Under the pieces are notes generated by a model. The model saw only the letters and a program-made list of their open reading frames with translations, was not told the DNA's origin and searched no databases. Shown here piece after piece: positions 41,635 through 53,369 of a stretch of 64,000 nt of DNA. How positions within the stretch are numbered: the first letter of the stretch is position 1; every line of letters starts with the position of its first letter. This DNA comes from Gelatoporia subvermispora B (Eukaryota > Basidiomycota > Agaricomycetes > Polyporales > Gelatoporiaceae). A program made the translations under genes and the position numbers. The stretch lies in contig KB445822.1 in the NCBI GenBank assembly GCA_000320605.2, positions 62,001 to 126,000 of the forward strand, given 5' to 3'.

Positions 41635-43925
41635 TCATGGTCCGTACCACGTCGACGGACCGTATTGCGGGACTTGCTGGGCATGGGTATAGGTCATCGG
41701 GGCATTCCACTCGGGGGCAGCGCTCGGCGGCGGCTGCATGTACGTTACAGGTTCGTAATGGCGCTGCTCTCCCGCCGGCTGCGCGTGCAGCTGGGGCGCC
41801 GCGGGGTATTGGGGGTACTGGGGCATGGCGACGGGGTACAGCTCCTGCCGCGGAAGGGGGTCCGTCAAGGCGGGCGAGATAGGGGCGGAGGCTGCGGCGG
41901 GGACGGGCGTAGAGACCGTCATCGACGCCTGCAGGGCGCCCGAGCGTACTGCCTCCTCGAACCGAGCATTCGCGAGCGCCTCGTACTCGGCGGTGATAAC
42001 GAACGGCGCGTCCTCCATGCTCACAGCGGGCTCGGGCGCAGGCGGCGCGATGCCCGGCGAGGGCAGCGACGCGGTGCTCGTCGAGCTGATCGGCGACGTG
42101 CTGTAGGGCACCCCAGTGTAAGCGTAGGCGTGCGGGTGCGGGTGCGGATGCATCGCGGGGTCCGCCAGCCGCCAGTCCGCGTCAACAGCCGATGACATGT
42201 GCGAGGGACTTGGCTCCGACGAGGGCGGCGACGCAGGCGACGAGGCAGCCGCTGAGTAGTTCACGGTGTGAGTTCCGTTTTGGGCTTGGGCGTAGCCGGG
42301 TTGCGGGGCATTGGCCGAGTAGGTGGTCGCGGCGGCGGCGCTGACATATGGCACGGAGGGGGGATTGAGTGGGCGGCGGTCAAGGTCTGGTAGGCGCCGT
42401 GCCATAGACTCCAGCGAACGCAGAGCCGAGGGGTTGGATGCAGACGGTGCTGCTGTTGTCGGACCGCCCGTCTGGAAGGGTCGTACTGGTAGCCAGGGGC
42501 TGTGACGGCGCGAGCGGCGTTCCTCCGATGCTGCGCTTTCCAACGTCTGCATACTGGTGTGAGACACGATGGTCGTAGGGCTGGCTGAAGCTCGACCCTC
42601 GACGTTGAATGTCGGATATGTATATGGGGTAGATGCTGAGACCTCAAGACGCGGAAGGATGGGCCGTGCTCCGCCAGGGCGAGCCTCTGTTGTCGGTGTG
42701 CGCTTGGGAGCTTTGAGCCCGTAGCTTCTCTTCTTTGTTAAGCCGTGCATTTGCTGGAGATAAGTGACCAAACCCATGCCTTCCGGAAGAGTAGGAGAAG
42801 TGTCTTCGGGAGCGCGAGCCTTACGGGATGCTGTGACAGGGGTAGAGTGTCGGCGTATTGGCCCTATGGAGTCAGAAGATGGCGAGGACGGCAGAGACGG
42901 CGGAGATGCTGAGGAAGAATAGACCTCCTGGGTATCCGGCGGGACTTCCGAAGCGGGCTCCTCCGGCACCCCATATATACCTGGATTGAGCAGCCATGGG
43001 TCGGTTCTAGTGCAGAAACCTGGGGCAGATCGCTGACCTTCATGAGGACGCATCGGCTTCCCAGATAGACGGACAGTGAGCAATCTGGAATCGACGGGAA
43101 ACCACACTGGGACTTCCGTGTTACGTTCCAGCTGGAGCTATTAGATGTTTGTGCAAATCAGCGGAGCCAATAGTGTGCCTCGTGGTCAATTCACTTACGA
43201 GACGCTTGAAAAGTCCGTGAAAGTTATTGGTCTCGTTGCCTGGGCTTAGGATCATATGTAGTCGGATGTACATCTATGTATTACATGGGGTGAGACCCAA
43301 AGTCTGTGCGGCTCTCTTGGCTCGCGCACCTGGGAAAGTGACAATGCAAGGTTCTCCCATGGGTCGTTGCCACTCTGCGATGTGTGAGAACTCATGACGC
43401 TGTCCCGAAGGCGCGAAGCAGCAATTATAATGAGATGGCGGGTCACCCGCCGACTTCCGGTTCCCGTGGCAAGTATCTACACATTCAGTCCCGTTCGACA
43501 TGCTTTTAGGAGCGAGTGATAGTCAAAGATCCGGACTCACATCTATACCTCGGCGCACGTGAGCCATTGAGATGGGAGACCCAGACGCGTATTCGAAACT
43601 GAAGTCGGGTATCTGGATACCTTCGTCCGCACCAGTAATCGCCGTCGTAGATGGCGTTGAAGACGGTGCGGTAGTAAACCAGAAAGCTCGCATCTAGTAC
43701 GTTATTGCAGATCTCTCAGAAGTCAAGTAAGATGTCGCTTGATGGGTGACAAACCGGGCTGGTTGGATCCGCTTTTCGCAGAGTATCGAGCAGCACAGGC
43801 AGTACAAAGTCGTGCATGTAAGCCCATTTTGCTGCCAAGAGGGCAGAATCCTCGATGAGGACGAAAACCGAAACAGCGTCGCCAGGCGTTGTTGGCTCAA
43901 CGAAAGAACTACCTGGGTAAGCCAT
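41635..43925 (-). CDS. Probable Mediator subunit 25-like protein (von Willebrand A domain plus Pro/Ser-rich tail)
   Basis: The first exon (43755-43925, minus strand) encodes DAVSVFVLIEDSALLAAKWA and FVLPVLLDTLRKADP, like the first strand and helix of the MED25-type von Willebrand A domain. The next exon begins at 43693 after a 61-nt intron. Downstream fragments include RHLIIIAASRLRDSV (about 43400-43440), a core-strand-like segment, and HMILSPGNETNNFHGLFKRL (about 43210). The large last exon (starting near 43130) begins VWFPVDSRLLTVRLSGK and continues with a Pro/Ser/Tyr-rich region ending at 41635. Several middle splice sites are not fixed and one apparent frame change remains. If correct, the product links transcription activators to RNA polymerase II. 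The assignment rests on layout and a few motifs. Confidence 0.5.
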
Positions 43926-44944
43926 GGTTGAAAGGCGAGAGATCCGGCTCGCGGAGTGGGATCTCGGCGAGGGCTCTCAAAGCCACAGCTGCGAAGCGAA
44001 GAGGAGAAACCAGACACGAGCGAAGAGTGGGCCCTGAGAAGGTGATAAGGAGAATGAGCATACCGTTATAGTCTACCGTCGGACTTTCGAATGATGAGAA
44101 ACCAATTTGGTGCGGCGCGGAGCCAGGAGTGTGCTGTCCCGCACCCGAGGAGGAATTTTGGCATCCCAAACGACTGGCTAAAGCTTGATGGCAGCTGCCG
44201 GCCAGATAACTATCCGAACGAGCGGTACCTTCGCTGCTCCTCGCCAGTTCCTCGCCTATCTAAAGCCCCCGCCTCGAGATGATGAAGCTCCTCCATGTCC
44301 AGGCTTGGTGTCTTCGCTACTACGCGTATCTCTACGCTTCTCACTCCTCCTTGACACTCCCGGACCGCGATGGTTTCCGTCTGGCGCTCTTCGACAACAT
44401 GACCGTTCCTGCAGGCAGCGTTGGCATCAACCGTTTTCCCAAACAAGCGATCATGGGACCATCCTAACTGCCTTGGTTTGGCGCCAATTTCAATCAAATA
44501 TGTCCGCGAATGAGCCAGCGGTACCGTCAGATCCATATCGAGCTTAGCTCTCACCCATTTCACAGCACGACCACGCTGCGCGGCGGGAAATCGATACGGA
44601 TTTTCGTCTTTGATTTCTCAGAATCGACGGAGAAAGCAAGGAACGCGCAACCTCGCGCAACCTCGCACAAGTTTGAACAATCCTTGACATTACGAAGTTT
44701 TTGGACAACCGAGATGGGAGACGGATCTAGATATTTGGCCTAATTTCAGTGGATAAGTTCAGCGTCTACACTTATGCGAGGATAACCCCAATTTGGCGGT
44801 CGTGTCCTCTGGCCCGTTCGTTCGCGTTAGCCGCCTCGAGACGACCGCCGCGTCCTCGCTGTCCGCCATCTTCTCTAGACGTACGAAGTTCACGAACACC
44901 CATTCTTTCCTTTATCTCTTTGAACCCGATTCTCTTCTTCAACA
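43926..44944. promoter_or_regulatory. Divergent promoter region of the MED25-like and WHI2 genes
   Basis: This 1-kb stretch lies between two divergent starts. Frames at 43909-44169 and 44210-44563 (minus) have no recognisable domain. A CT-rich stretch before the WHI2 ATG (44860-44940) looks like a fungal 5' leader. Confidence 0.5.
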
Positions 44945-46147
44945 ATGGCGGCCGTTGCGCTCAACAACTCGCCCATCACACAAGTCTCACAGACGGCTCC
45001 TGTGCAAGCGAACCTTCAACCACACCTATTGACTAGACTGTTGTTGGACCTGCGGGGAAAGCGATTCTCTGTGGACCGTGAAACTATCATGAATCTTCCC
45101 GAATCTGTTCTTCTTTGTCTTTTCCCGAACGGGCTTGTCCTAAGCCGTCAGAGCGCTGCCTTGTCCGATGGGGGAGATAATGACGAATACGAGGAGCTTT
45201 ATGCAGTTGATGTGCGTACATACGGCTCTTTCCGTCAGTGCTGGTCATTAACAATTGAGGTTAGTTTGATCCAGACTGCTTCTCGTATGTCCTAGCATTC
45301 TTCCGCAATGCGTCGGATACGTTCTACGGCACTCCGAATTCTCCGGGTCTACTCGCAGCTCAGCAACAGCTCGTTGAAGGTGGCTCACCGTCATCCGACT
45401 TTGGTCCGGCGCAATCCCAGAACCCATTGTTGACAAAGCAAGCCATTATTGTACTCCGCGAGGAACTCGAGTATTTCTCCATCCCACCCAAGGAGGGACC
45501 GGCAGCAACGAACAGCAACGGTATTGCAAACGACGCGCTTCTTGACCTGAAGCGGAAATGCGGCGAGTTTCTGCTGCACAAGCGCAACATCTTTACGGCG
45601 CTGCAGCGCAATATTAATAAGGAAAACAACGTCGCGGAGCAACACCTGATTGACATGTTGTGCATGAGGTGCGCCGTGTTGTCGTTCCATGCGTAACGCT
45701 GAGCTGATGGTCCGACCGGCTGATAGTGGATTTGACCGTGACGACGAGTGGGGGTATCGTGCCATGGAGCCATCGAGATGCTGCATCTCTTCGATAGCAC
45801 TTGTCCTTCTCAAGACAGGCATTGTGCACCATCCACCCGGGCCAACTGGAGAGCGCCAGGTCACGATCGATTACAACCAGATGGCGACGGCGCAGAAGCT
45901 GCTGCTGTTCTGGAGGAAACCTGCTGTACGTTCGCCTTATCTGCTCTACATTGCTCGGCACTCACTGCCGCGCAGCGGAAGTGCTGGTGGGACGGCATCG
46001 AGGTGAACCTCGCGGAACCCGGAGAGCCAGAGAAGCTCGTGAAGCTCTGGGCTCGCAGGGTCTGGACGCTGGAACTCAGTTTGGTATGCCCCTTTCTCTC
46101 TCAAGCTGCACGCGGTTTCTGATTCTGATCGCTCCGTTCAGGTTTGA
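44945..46147 (+). CDS. WHI2: WHI2-like BTB-domain growth regulator
   Basis: WHI2 family proteins restrain growth signalling (TORC1/Ras) under nutrient shortage and act with Psr phosphatases in yeast. Five exons join in phase: 44945-45211, 45265-45668, 45727-45925, 45976-46083 and 46142-46147, giving 327 residues. The BTB-like fold starts at LRGKRFSVDRETIMNLPESV and continues through LLCLFPNGLVLSRQ, VDFDPDCFSYVLAFFRNA, DTFYGTPNSPGLLAAQQQL and IIVLREELEYFSIPP. The C-terminal half holds FTALQRNINKENNVAEQHLI, DMLCMSGFDRDDEWGYRAME and QKLLLFWRKPARKCWWDG, ending ELSLV. The final exon is only GTT-TGA. The protein looks complete. LTO1 follows in the same orientation about 390 bp downstream. Confidence 0.9.
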
Positions 46148-46532
46148 GATGGACTTGCTATTCGCTCTGTAATCTTGCTCACACCGCTGCTCGCATCGCT
46201 CCGTTTGGGATACCCACAGTATTTATACCAGTGTCATGTAATGGAATGGAGGCTCCCAGGATTATACAGTTGCAGCCTCCACTGCATCGAAGATGTCCAG
46301 TGCTGTTGTGAGATTGGCCCATTGCAATCTTGAACTTCGTGCCGTCCTCGGCACGCCAGAGTGAGCAAATGCTAAATATGTATGTAATTGATTACAACAT
46401 CGTTATGTCTCGGTTATGCGGATAATTTAGTAAAATCTTCCGCATTATCTCGTCCTTCCTCGGAGACCACGACCTAGACATTCTCGTAACCCTTGCACTG
46501 TGTTTCTGACATATTTCGCCCAAGTCATCGCA
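46148..46532. other. Intergenic spacer between WHI2 and LTO1
   Basis: This holds the 3' flank of WHI2 and the short promoter of LTO1. Nothing else is seen. Confidence 0.5.
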
Positions 46533-47170
46533 ATGGATTTTGACCTGGAGGATCTTGTACACGTTGAACAGACGTAGGAGCTCCCAGACTCCGTCGAAGT
46601 GATTGATGCAAGCGCATGCCATTTTCTTAGATTCTACGAGCATGGGTATGCAGATGGCCACGCCCATGGCCGGGTCCATGGCTTGATTGAAGGCAGAGCA
46701 CTAGGAAGAGAAAAAGGGTTTGAAATGTGGGAAGAACTAGGCTTTTACGAAGGCTTCGCCTCGATGTGGCAAGCCATTCATTCGAGCCAAAGTGGTCCTG
46801 ACGAGTGCGTTGCGTTACCTCACCTCACGACGCGTTCTAACCGTAGTGTGCCCTGGGCAGCCGTACAACCCACCATACCAAACAGCTTCTCGAACTCATC
46901 GCGCAGTTTCCGCGAATCAACCCGTCCGCGACTGACGCTTCCGACTTGGACATACCGAAGCTCTTCCGCCAGATCCGCTCGCGATACAAAGCCCTATGCG
47001 CGACGCTAGGCGTTCGGCCGACGCTGCGCTCAGGTGTCTCCTCCTCCCCCACACGCCAGACCGACGATCCCGCGGAAGCCCCGGAAGGTACCCGCCCTGA
47101 CGCTTCGAGAAAAGTGTGGCCGGTACAGGCCGCTGAGAACCAGCGGCCCCGGGAAGATCTGAACTTTTGA
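46533..47170 (+). CDS. LTO1: LTO1 homologue (Yae1-Lto1 iron-sulfur adaptor)
   Basis: LTO1 pairs with YAE1 to recruit the cytosolic iron-sulfur assembly machinery to the ABC protein RLI1/ABCE1, needed for ribosome recycling. Exons are 46533-46573, 46631-46804 and 46861-47170, in phase, giving 174 residues. The Yae1-type deca-GX3 repeat is clear: FYEHGYADGHAHGRVHGLIE, then GRALGREKGFEMWEELGFYE and GFASMWQAI. The second intron has a CTAAC branch-point candidate and ends CAG at 46860. The C-terminal part includes DIPKLFRQIRSRYKALCATL and GVRPTLRS, as in fungal LTO1, then a hydrophilic tail. The protein ends in W-P-V-Q rather than a terminal Trp; the known adaptor-binding C-terminal Trp of LTO1 is not seen. 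Confidence 0.88.
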
Positions 47171-48700
47171 GGACAAAGAAGGCGGACGCATCTTTCCCTG
47201 CTCTCCATGCAGAATCTTATCAGCTGCATTGGCCCACGGATGTGAGGAGAGAGTTCGTGCGTGTCCGTTTCATAAGACAATCTGATAGATGTCTGCGGAC
47301 ATCGCGTGCTCACCGCTTGTGTGATTGTGTTCATTCTAGGCGAACGTGCGTGTCGTCGAAAGTCATTCATGCCGCTGTCCTGGGATCTGTGCAACTCCGT
47401 GCTCGGGCTGTTCACATGCGCAACCGCCGTTGCGCAGACAGCGCATAGCGGACCGGAGTTCTGCACGCCCATCTCGGCCTTATCCCGGTTTTCATTTGCG
47501 CAACTGGCAATGGCAGTACCGCGACATGAAGTTAGTGTGGCCCTACGACATTTCCGCGGGTTCGGCGTGCGTCCGCACCGAAGATAGGATGGTAAGGTTC
47601 TAAGCTGCTCTCCTGTCCGGATGCTCAATTTCACTGCCCACAGCCACGCTGCCAAGGTCTTGTTTTTAGGTCGCGGCGGCTGTGATCCCGCAGGATATTC
47701 TCGTCACGCCTTTTGGAAGCTGCAGTCCTCCTTGCCATGTATCTGTTATATCTGGTGCTATCTGATCTCTGTTTTGCACATGCTGTCGTGGAGAAGGCGA
47801 GTAGCGCAGGCCGTCTTCGTATCACTGGCGCCCATTTATTTGCGAGTTCATTTGGCCAGCTGATCATATCTGAATTCGGCGGAGTCACGAACCTCCTGGG
47901 TGGTAGGCTGAAGATCCTTGTATGGGTCCAGATACCCGGTTTCGACTTCTCCGAAGCCCGTTCTCTGGCCGCCATTCATCAGTTCTTCGCTGTCTCTGAA
48001 TTTCCCGTGTGTGTATGTCCATCGTGATAATCGGATCACCGTCTCATCTTGGACCGTCGGCGCCCGACTCTACGGCTCTATGGGACGATCTCCAGAAAGA
48101 ATCCCGAGCAGCCCCCGCACTCTGCTGACACGTCAGGGTGGGTCGTCAAGTGCTTTTCCGGCCTCGGAGGGGATTCTTCTGATCGCCGTTGTCTTTCGCT
48201 TGCAGCTGATTCGGGAGCTCTTGGCTAGTCTGCGGCTCCCCGTTATTTGTTCGTTCAGTTCAAAGCACAGAAATCACCGTAGCCGTGCATTTCCAGAGTA
48301 CGTCTTTGCTCATACTCCCAGTTCAGTAAATCGTGGGTATCATCTAGAGGCGAGGTATACAACATGCCATCGCTATGCTTTGAAATCCACCGCCACACAA
48401 GCGACACCTGTCCACCTATGTATTGGCTGTATATCAGTTACTGTCCGAGGCGGCTCCGTATCTTTGATATGTACTCCTCCCATAATCGATTATCTAACGT
48501 TGGCTGACACATACACGGAGAGGCGCAGACTACGACGGGCAGTGGCGGGGAAGATGGCTGACATCGCAATACGAAAAAGTTCGGTCGACCCTGCGCCGTA
48601 CAAGACAGTGCCAGAACCGACATGCAGGGGTAGCACATGCAGGCTAGCTGAGAAGGCGCCACGCAATTTGGAATACGTATCGCATCCCGTCAGGACGATG
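47171..48700. other. Region without a supported gene
   Basis: A plus-strand frame of 262 codons (47918-48706) is open but shows no domain, ends inside the 3' edge of the F-box gene and has mixed composition. Another at 47306-47587 has a hydrophobic look. I see no convincing splice pattern linking them. Confidence 0.45.
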
Positions 48701-49678
48701 TCATAGCTGCCAAATGTGGTCCTCGCCGTTAAGACGCCTCTCCCACTGTCGCCTCATACTCCGGTAGGCATCTTCAGTGCCCTCCGCGTCCACCACACTG
48801 AACCGGAGTTCCGACGATCGCCCCAGGCACCGGCGGGAGCTAAGGTCCGTTAGGACGTCGCGCATCTTCTCGTGCATTGTCTGCACAGCTCGCATGCGCC
48901 CCTCCCCGTGCGTGGATCCAGGTTCGATGACCAGGTGTTGCAAGCGCGGGGGAAGGTGTGCACGGAATGGGCCGGGTGATGACTCTTCATGGAGCGCCTC
49001 GCGCAGCTCCTCCGCGAATGACACAGCACCGACGAGGCCCGATATGCGCAGATGTGTTAGCGCAGGACAGGTGATGTCTAGCGTGCCCAGCTGCAGTAGC
49101 CCTCGAGGGTTGCGGTTCCCCGAAAGCTGCAGATGTTGGAGCCGCGGCATGGATGTGTGACTGCGCAGGGAAGGATAGAAGCCTTCGATAGCGAGCTCGC
49201 GCAGATTTGGAAGGGGAGTCGAAAAGATGTGCGAGACTAGGGTCGGGCAGTTGAAGGGACAAGATCCGATGAAGGTCAGGGTCTCCAGGGTCGGTGCGGC
49301 AATATTGAGAATCTGCGTTGCGGCTGCGCGTTCCGCTTCATAAATATCTCTGTCTGCCTCGGAGACTGGTATAGACTTCCTGGCCATTTGCGTGGTTGTC
49401 CAGTCCGAGAGGAAGAGATGGTGAATTCGGCGGAGGTGTGCGGGTGTACTCTCGAAACGGGCAATCAATTCCGACATTTGTTGCAAACCATGGATGACGA
49501 GGGAATGGTAGAGGAATGGTCTTGCGACCTCGCGCACATAACGTGACACAAGTGCCAGCGACCGCGCTGTCGAGCCGTCATCTGTGCATGCGAACTGGAA
49601 AATATGAGAATGCAGCTCTAGTGGAAGAGTGTTCATCTTCAAACGCACTGATGTCGAGAAAGGAACGAGCCACCTCAA
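48701..49678 (-). CDS. F-box protein
   Basis: This is an intronless frame of 325 residues. The conserved part starts at LPLELHSHIFQFACTDDGST, followed by ARSLALVSRYVREVARPFLY, a typical F-box that would bind Skp1 in an SCF ubiquitin ligase. Downstream are leucine-rich stretches (LPNLRELAIEGFYPSLRSH, MPRLQHLQLSGNRNPRGLLQ, CPALTHLRISGLVG), the usual substrate-recognition part of agaricomycete F-box proteins. The more likely start is the second methionine (MNTLPLEL, 49636), because the first 14 residues are unconserved. It ends NGEDHIWQL. It is distinct in sequence from the tandem F-box pair at 51.7-55.6 kb and from the pseudogene at 2.4 kb. The substrate is unknown. Confidence 0.8.
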   Translation of the reverse strand: MRWLVPFSTSVRLKMNTLPLELHSHIFQFACTDDGSTARSLALVSRYVREVARPFLYHSLVIHGLQQMSELIARFESTPAHLRRIHHLFLSDWTTTQMARKSIPVSEADRDIYEAERAAATQILNIAAPTLETLTFIGSCPFNCPTLVSHIFSTPLPNLRELAIEGFYPSLRSHTSMPRLQHLQLSGNRNPRGLLQLGTLDITCPALTHLRISGLVGAVSFAEELREALHEESSPGPFRAHLPPRLQHLVIEPGSTHGEGRMRAVQTMHEKMRDVLTDLSSRRCLGRSSELRFSVVDAEGTEDAYRSMRRQWERRLNGEDHIWQL

Positions 49679-51100
49679 ATGTTCTTATAAAATGTCCAAG
49701 CGCCTTGCGCACGATGAGATCGCGCCAGAGTTTTGTGCGTTGACGTGCGACATCACATGTATGACGCGGTCACATGACTAACTATCACCTCTCGCCACCT
49801 TGACAGAGGCGCCTAGACTGCGCTCGCCCAACGAGCAGCGGAGGATTTCGGTCTATGCGCTTCAATCAAGTGTGTCAGAGTGGCTCAATAAACGAATAGC
49901 AGTGAAATGTTCGATGCGGGCCTATGATGATAGACCAGACGCGAGCTTCAGACACGCCCCCGGTTGTCGGAACTTCGTCAGCAGCTAAGTTCAATACGAA
50001 TTCTCTTCTGCCCATCACATTAAGTTCCACTATTCGGAGATCGGTAGAGAGGGGAACACACGGAGCTCCTCGTCTGTAGCATCAGGAGGTTCCGGGCAGC
50101 GAGTTGAGGCACACCGATTTCGACTCATGCGGTGGGCTCGGGCTCAAGAATGAAAGATCATCAGTCGAGCACCCTTCGTCGTGAGAGAGCAATTACGCAG
50201 AAGATTACTGAGAAGGAGATCTTCGTCTTCCTTTCTTCGCAAACTATATGATCATGCGTCAGCATCAGTCAGCCATGCCCATGATCATACAAAGCCCACA
50301 TTCCTACTTATCTGACTTCAGAGAGACCTTCAACGATGGAATCGGCTGAGCTTATACGAATAGCCCTTCAGTTTCATGTTTTACATGTGCTGCGGACAAA
50401 GTATTTGACCTGACTAGAACATGCAACGTCTGTGTGTCCCTGACTTGATGACCTAGGTCACAAAGATCTTCTGCGCCTAGAAGCATGATACATGTAGAGA
50501 AATCGAACAGCAACACAATTTCACAGAAGCCAAATAATCAAATTATGACTGGAACTCTGTCCATGATGGTGAGAGACCGGTTACCAAGAGGCAGCGGTCA
50601 TTGTTTATAGCATGTCAATCAGCACGAGGTACAGTGAACACCTGCTGATTTTCCAGAGTTTGCTTACAAAGATGTGTGATGAGCAGAGTGGAGCATTCCT
50701 AAGATAACCGTAGCTGGGAATTGCTTCAGTCTAGTCTGCATTCATTGCTGCAAGGCGAAACCACTCGAGGTCGGCTAAGCTGGTCCCAGATCATCACCAT
50801 TGTCGATGAGTCAGCCGTCGAAACACAGCTTTCGATACAAGTTTCATACGTGCCGAAAAGGGGGGAAACGTTAAGTCAAGACTTTGAGCTGCACAGAGAG
50901 CTGAGAATCGAGGGGAGACTTGCAGCTGCCTGACTTAGGCCATCAGGAGGATCTCACTTGTGTTTTGCCCGCTTTTACGTCTTTTTAGTCGGAAAGCGAG
51001 GAAAGTGAGAGAAATCTAGTCCGATTGGACTGGTCCCGCTTTCCCTCTTTATTTTGTCCCAAAGCAGGAAAAGTAGCACAAAAGCAAATGGAACATTTTC
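49679..51100. other. Intergenic region
   Basis: No supported gene. Between 50950 and 51080 lies a purine/pyrimidine-skewed stretch with an imperfect inverted pair (GGAAAGCGAGGAAA and CGCTTTCCCTCTTT). Confidence 0.45.
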
Positions 51101-53300
51101 CTGATGCACAGGAGTTTCTCGTTTGACAAGCGCATTTTTGTGAATTTCGGCGACTCAAATATGTACTGCCTAGTCATCTCTGAGTCTCAACTACCATATT
51201 CCATTCACACTCCGAATTTCTACCGAACTGCCATCCTGGAGTACCGCGCCTCAATTGTCCCTTAGTTGTTGTGCGACATTGTTGAATGGCAGTAGATTGC
51301 TAGGAGGGTCCACTCCGGGATGTCCACCCTTGTGTATGTCATATCCACTGGCAGCCATGCTGTGTACACGTTTTTATCAATCATGCGAGTGTCTTCCATC
51401 CAACTGTCATCATCCCAAGACGCCGGACAACTGCGGTCACTGCTCGCCGGGAAGGATGGGCGCCGTGTAAGTCGAGACTCTCCGGAGAGCAGTCTTTCAC
51501 CTTTCCTGCATCCATCTGTTGAAGCGTACTCGCACTTTCGATAATATTTGTGTCGGTTGTCAATACAAGGTGGGTGCCTCTGCCTGCAATTGTAATGAGC
51601 CGTCAGCTAGCGCAAGGAATTGATACCTGCATAGTGTCTGGCGACCAGGAGAGCCCCTCACTAATCCTTCGATGCTCTCTTGGCGATCTTTCAGTCCTGC
51701 GACTCAGGACCTAAACCCTCCTAGAGGTCGAACTCCGCCAGACACAGGATACATAGCGAAGACCCTACCCCCCGAAATTCTATACGATGTCATCTATGCA
51801 CTCAAAACTTTGTGCGATTCCCCAGTCCATGTCGATATCCCTAACAAACGCTGGTTATTTGTGACGCACGTTTGTCGATTTTGGCGCGACACTGCGCTTA
51901 CAAGTCCCTTGCTCTGGCAGTACATCCACATTACTGGTAACCGCCGATCCGATATTCCCTACCTTCAGACGTCACTTGAGCGCTCGCGAAATATTCTGGT
52001 CCACATCGTCGTCAGTGCACGATCACTCCGAAAATTCGACGCCTCCTGCATCATGGACCTAATAGAAGCCCATGCATCACAGATCGCTACACTGGAACTC
52101 TGTCCAGATAACTGCTCTACTCACAATCGCCTCGATTTCCTGATGCCTGAGTTAGAGTCCCTCACCCTGTGCGGATGCGACGACAACGATATATGGCCAC
52201 AACTCGTGTGCGGCCAGCTCCCTCGACTACGGAAGCTCACCCTCGACAGAGCATTGGCGCCATGGAAATGGGCGCCATCTCAGCTTGCACCGCTCGTCTC
52301 ACTGAGCATTCTTGGGCTGCAGTACGGGCGATGGCCCTCTATAGACGATTTCATCTTCATGCTCGGTTCATGCACCGCCCTAGAGACGCTGACTCTTCAC
52401 GACGCTGCGCCAAAGCTCACGTGGTGGAACATCGGAGACGAACCTAGGCGTCTCGCAATCCTTCCATCCCTCCGCGAGTTAGAGCTCCGAGGGAGCATTG
52501 TGGACATCACGACGCTTATAACTCACCTTGCTCCGCGGATGCTCCGACTCATAACTCTCAACTACTGCCATGCGGATCTCGGCGATGCATTGCACGCAGA
52601 GGAAGCAGTCAAGCAGGCGTTGCGTCTTCTCTCTCGGTTTTCTTTGATGGAAATGGAGCGGCTTGTCCTTCGGCTCGAGCGGCACGATAGAGGACCAGTT
52701 GCGTTCATCACGGGTTGTGGTCACCAGCAAACACCGCCCTGCCTCGTCATTCACATCGACGTGAATGAAATATGGCCCCAGAGCACCTCAACAGTCGAGG
52801 GCGAGGAGTTTGAGTCGCTACTCCTCCATTCACTTGAAGGAATACCGCCGCTTGCGCCCCGGAGGTTGGACATTGAGTACATTGTTCCCCCACAACGTAT
52901 GGGGGTTCTCAGCTCTCGACAATGGCTGAGGGTCTTCCACTGTTTCCCGGGCATCACTCACCTTACGATTGCAGGCGCATGCGCGTACGTTTTGCTTAGC
53001 GAGCTGAGCATCTCCCCTTCGTCGTCGCATCGCCCACTGTGTCCTGAGCTGAAGCACCTGACATTTCGTGCGCCTTCATTGGACTCGGCTAGTGCAAGAG
53101 CGCTTTATCGTGCTGTCGCTTCCAGAAGGGTTAGGAACGAGTCTTTGCAGACTTTGACACTAAATTTCCGATGGCCGCGCACCGACCACGAGACCCACTC
53201 TCTTGAACAGGAAATACAGACTCTCAGAGGGCTGGTGGAAGCCGAAAATTTCCACTGTTCCCTTCAAGATACCCTGCAAGGACTCTAATATGTCTTCCGA
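51101..53300 (+). repeat. Tandem duplication, unit 1 (flank plus F-box gene)
   Basis: The upstream flank shares diverged blocks with unit 2: TTTCGGCGACT at about 51149 versus 53414, GTCTCAACTA at about 51184 versus 53440, and an ACTGCGGTCA/CTGCGGTCAT block at about 51430 versus 53712. The coding sequence inside is clearly paralogous as well. Confidence 0.7.
51672..53288 (+). CDS. F-box/LRR protein, tandem copy 1
   Basis: This is an intronless frame of 538 residues. The F-box-like part is LPPEILYDVIYALKTL...RWLFVTHVCRFWRDTALTS, followed by PLLWQYIHITG and SDIPYLQTSLERS, the standard opening of agaricomycete F-box proteins. The remainder is leucine-rich: LPRLRKLTLDRALAP, CTALETLTLHDAAPKLTWW, LPSLRELELRGS. 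It is clearly paralogous to the next gene (shared blocks include HVCRFWR, SDIPYL, SLERSRN, LVHIVV, LERHDRGP and LTIAG). It keeps a stretch (QLAPLVSLSILGLQ) that copy 2 has partly lost. The role is presumably substrate receptor of an SCF ligase; the target is unknown. The first 30 residues are unconserved, so a later start is possible. Confidence 0.85.
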   Translation: MLSWRSFSPATQDLNPPRGRTPPDTGYIAKTLPPEILYDVIYALKTLCDSPVHVDIPNKRWLFVTHVCRFWRDTALTSPLLWQYIHITGNRRSDIPYLQTSLERSRNILVHIVVSARSLRKFDASCIMDLIEAHASQIATLELCPDNCSTHNRLDFLMPELESLTLCGCDDNDIWPQLVCGQLPRLRKLTLDRALAPWKWAPSQLAPLVSLSILGLQYGRWPSIDDFIFMLGSCTALETLTLHDAAPKLTWWNIGDEPRRLAILPSLRELELRGSIVDITTLITHLAPRMLRLITLNYCHADLGDALHAEEAVKQALRLLSRFSLMEMERLVLRLERHDRGPVAFITGCGHQQTPPCLVIHIDVNEIWPQSTSTVEGEEFESLLLHSLEGIPPLAPRRLDIEYIVPPQRMGVLSSRQWLRVFHCFPGITHLTIAGACAYVLLSELSISPSSSHRPLCPELKHLTFRAPSLDSASARALYRAVASRRVRNESLQTLTLNFRWPRTDHETHSLEQEIQTLRGLVEAENFHCSLQDTLQGL

Positions 53301-53369
53301 TGGACTTTTTCGTATATCGACGTTAGTCTTTCATCTTTCCGCTCACCATCTAAGGGTTGTTGTTCAAGC

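Noticed and set aside
41488..42195. 235-codon arginine-rich plus-strand frame
   Set aside because: It is antisense to the Pro/Ser-rich exon of the MED25-like gene and has no domain or start context.
46837..47655. 272-codon minus-strand frame over LTO1
   Set aside because: It is antisense to the clear LTO1 reading frame and has no recognisable domain.
47918..48706. 262-codon plus-strand frame
   Set aside because: It has no family similarity and irregular composition, and its end overlaps the F-box gene end on the other strand. It may be chance, so it is not called as a gene.
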